A stretch of 64,000 bases of DNA from Adiantum capillus-veneris (taxonomy: Eukaryota; Streptophyta; Polypodiopsida; Polypodiales; Pteridaceae), in the NCBI GenBank assembly GCA_014529385.2, contig CM043945.1, positions 144,622,741-144,686,740 of the forward strand. The letters are read 5' to 3'. The notes under the pieces were generated by a model, which had not been told where the DNA came from, ran no database searches, and worked only from the letters and a program-made list of their open reading frames with translations. Every line of letters begins with the position of its first letter. Position 1 is the stretch's first letter. Below are positions 62,967-64,000 of this stretch, piece by piece. The translations under genes and the position numbers were made by a program.

Positions 62967-64000
62967 TTGGTCACATCATTTGACCTTGATAGCATCTATG
63001 GGGCGCAGATTATGTCCTAAATCACTATTTTTGGCTACAAAATATGACATCCAACCTGTTACACTCAAACCCGGGGCGGTCACTTTTTAGAATGTGTATG
63101 ATATCACGTGAGTTAACCGGAGAGGATTATTAAAAGATCAAAATTTATACTTTTATGTATACATTAGAGGGGGGTGGGGGTTTTTTAAATAGGCTCACAG
63201 TGTAAGTATAGTATGTATATTGGGGTATTATTAATTACCTCTTGAACGCACGTGATATAGGGATCTTTTCATAAGTGACTGTCCCGGGCACTCAAACTGG
63301 TTTTGAGCTGCTACCTTAGGGGAGTTTTACCTTAGGATTTACATATTTAATACTACTTTCTTTTGCTATAGGGCCGTGGTTGCTCTAGCACCTCATCTAG
63401 AGGGAGTTGTTGACTATTCTGTAAATCACTGTAACATCCAACTGTATGAACTTGAGTTGAAACTTGAGTTGCTGCCTTATGGGAGATTACCTTGTGCTTT
63501 ACTATACAATTTCTAGCTTTTTTATGTGGATCACATTGATTGAATTAGAGCTATCCACCATATTAAATATAAATATATATTCTTATCCAAAAACCCTCCC
63601 CGCACCCATGTTTGGGTTACCTTGTGGGTGCAACCCCCTAATATATCTCTTACCTAGTTTAGATAAAGCCCATTCTTTGGCCTCTTACCTGAGCGACTTC
63701 GGATTTGATTGGTTTTACTAGGTTTTTATCACTCAGTCGCGGCACTCATAGTGCATCACGACCTCGCTCTGATGACCTCACATAATGAAGGGTTGCTTGC
63801 CACAGATTCTTTGCCTCCCTCTCATTGAATGAGTCTTAGCTGGAAAACCTCTTACACTCATGAGAATGATCGATGCTAGTTTGCCGCCGTAGCACAACCA
63901 CAAGTGATTATTTTTGGAGATCTTCCCTACGTCTTCCACTATATAAGGTGAGGGGTTCTTCCCTTCACTTAGGCTTGGTCTCCCCTGGCAACTTGGAGAA
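62967..64000 (+). repeat. Unit 4 start, direct repeat of unit 3, running off the window
   Basis: Matches 58,922-59,720 with many substitutions and one 219-bp insertion (63,070-63,288). The TATA-like CTATATAAGG recurs at 63,939-63,948. Confidence 0.9.
63070..63288. mobile_element. MITE (219 bp) with imperfect inverted ends and an 8-9-bp duplication
   Basis: The left end CCCGGGGCGGTCACTT matches the right end, read in reverse complement as CCCGGGACAGTCACTT. CACTCAAA is present on both sides (63,062-63,069 and 63,289-63,296; a ninth base C also fits). The paralogous unit has an uninterrupted CACTCAAATTGG at 59,027-59,038. No ORF. An 8-bp duplication suits hAT-type transposases; 9 bp would suit Mutator-type. 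Confidence 0.8.

Overview
This window looks like repeat-dense nuclear DNA of a land plant. Almost everything recognisable is transposable-element sequence: Ty3/gypsy LTR elements with 1.3-3 kb LTRs, plant-type lineages (a chromodomain element and a Tat/Ogre-like element with a second RNase H), a Penelope-like reverse transcriptase, a MITE and long (CA)n/(CT)n microsatellites. The element mix would suit a seed-free plant such as a fern, but that is inference. No host gene, tRNA, rRNA or CRISPR array could be supported.

1-12,770: an old chromodomain gypsy element (plus strand; integrase at 1-285 and 11,531-12,594) is split by a complete Tat-like element in antisense ('family A', 286-11,530). 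Its LTRs are 2.66 kb, its 4-bp target duplication is GTAG, and its gag-pol frame carries one premature stop.

12,770-23,370: decayed minus-strand retroelement remnants, microsatellites, and an old relative ('C2') of the gag-only family C, with an LTR at 20,431-21,729.

23,375-51,006 is a nest. A decayed gypsy element D (gag, protease, RT; plus strand) is fused at an 18-bp shared sequence to the tail of family A and runs into an LTR starting at 26,672. That LTR was entered by element C (minus strand, 2.0 kb LTRs, a gag-like ORF and no pol). C's 3' LTR was entered by a family A insertion at 30,034-45,162 with CCGG duplications. This insertion holds the only intact large gene in the window, a 1,760-aa gag-pol at 34,082-39,364, preceded by four small leader ORFs that form two paralogous pairs. 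Its right part repeats the LTR-plus-C flank found to its left, so the locus has been through a segmental duplication or unequal exchange.

51,187-64,000: head-to-tail units separated by (CA)n arrays. The first carries a decayed Penelope-like RT. Two of the unit ends carry a similar hairpin directly before the (CA)n. The last unit holds a 219-bp MITE whose empty site is visible in the paralogous unit.

The elements do not form a host pathway. They are nested parasites, and the main biology on view is element architecture: leader accessory genes, dual RNase H, a promoter-deleted LTR, a pol-less gag element and (CA)n-linked tandem units.
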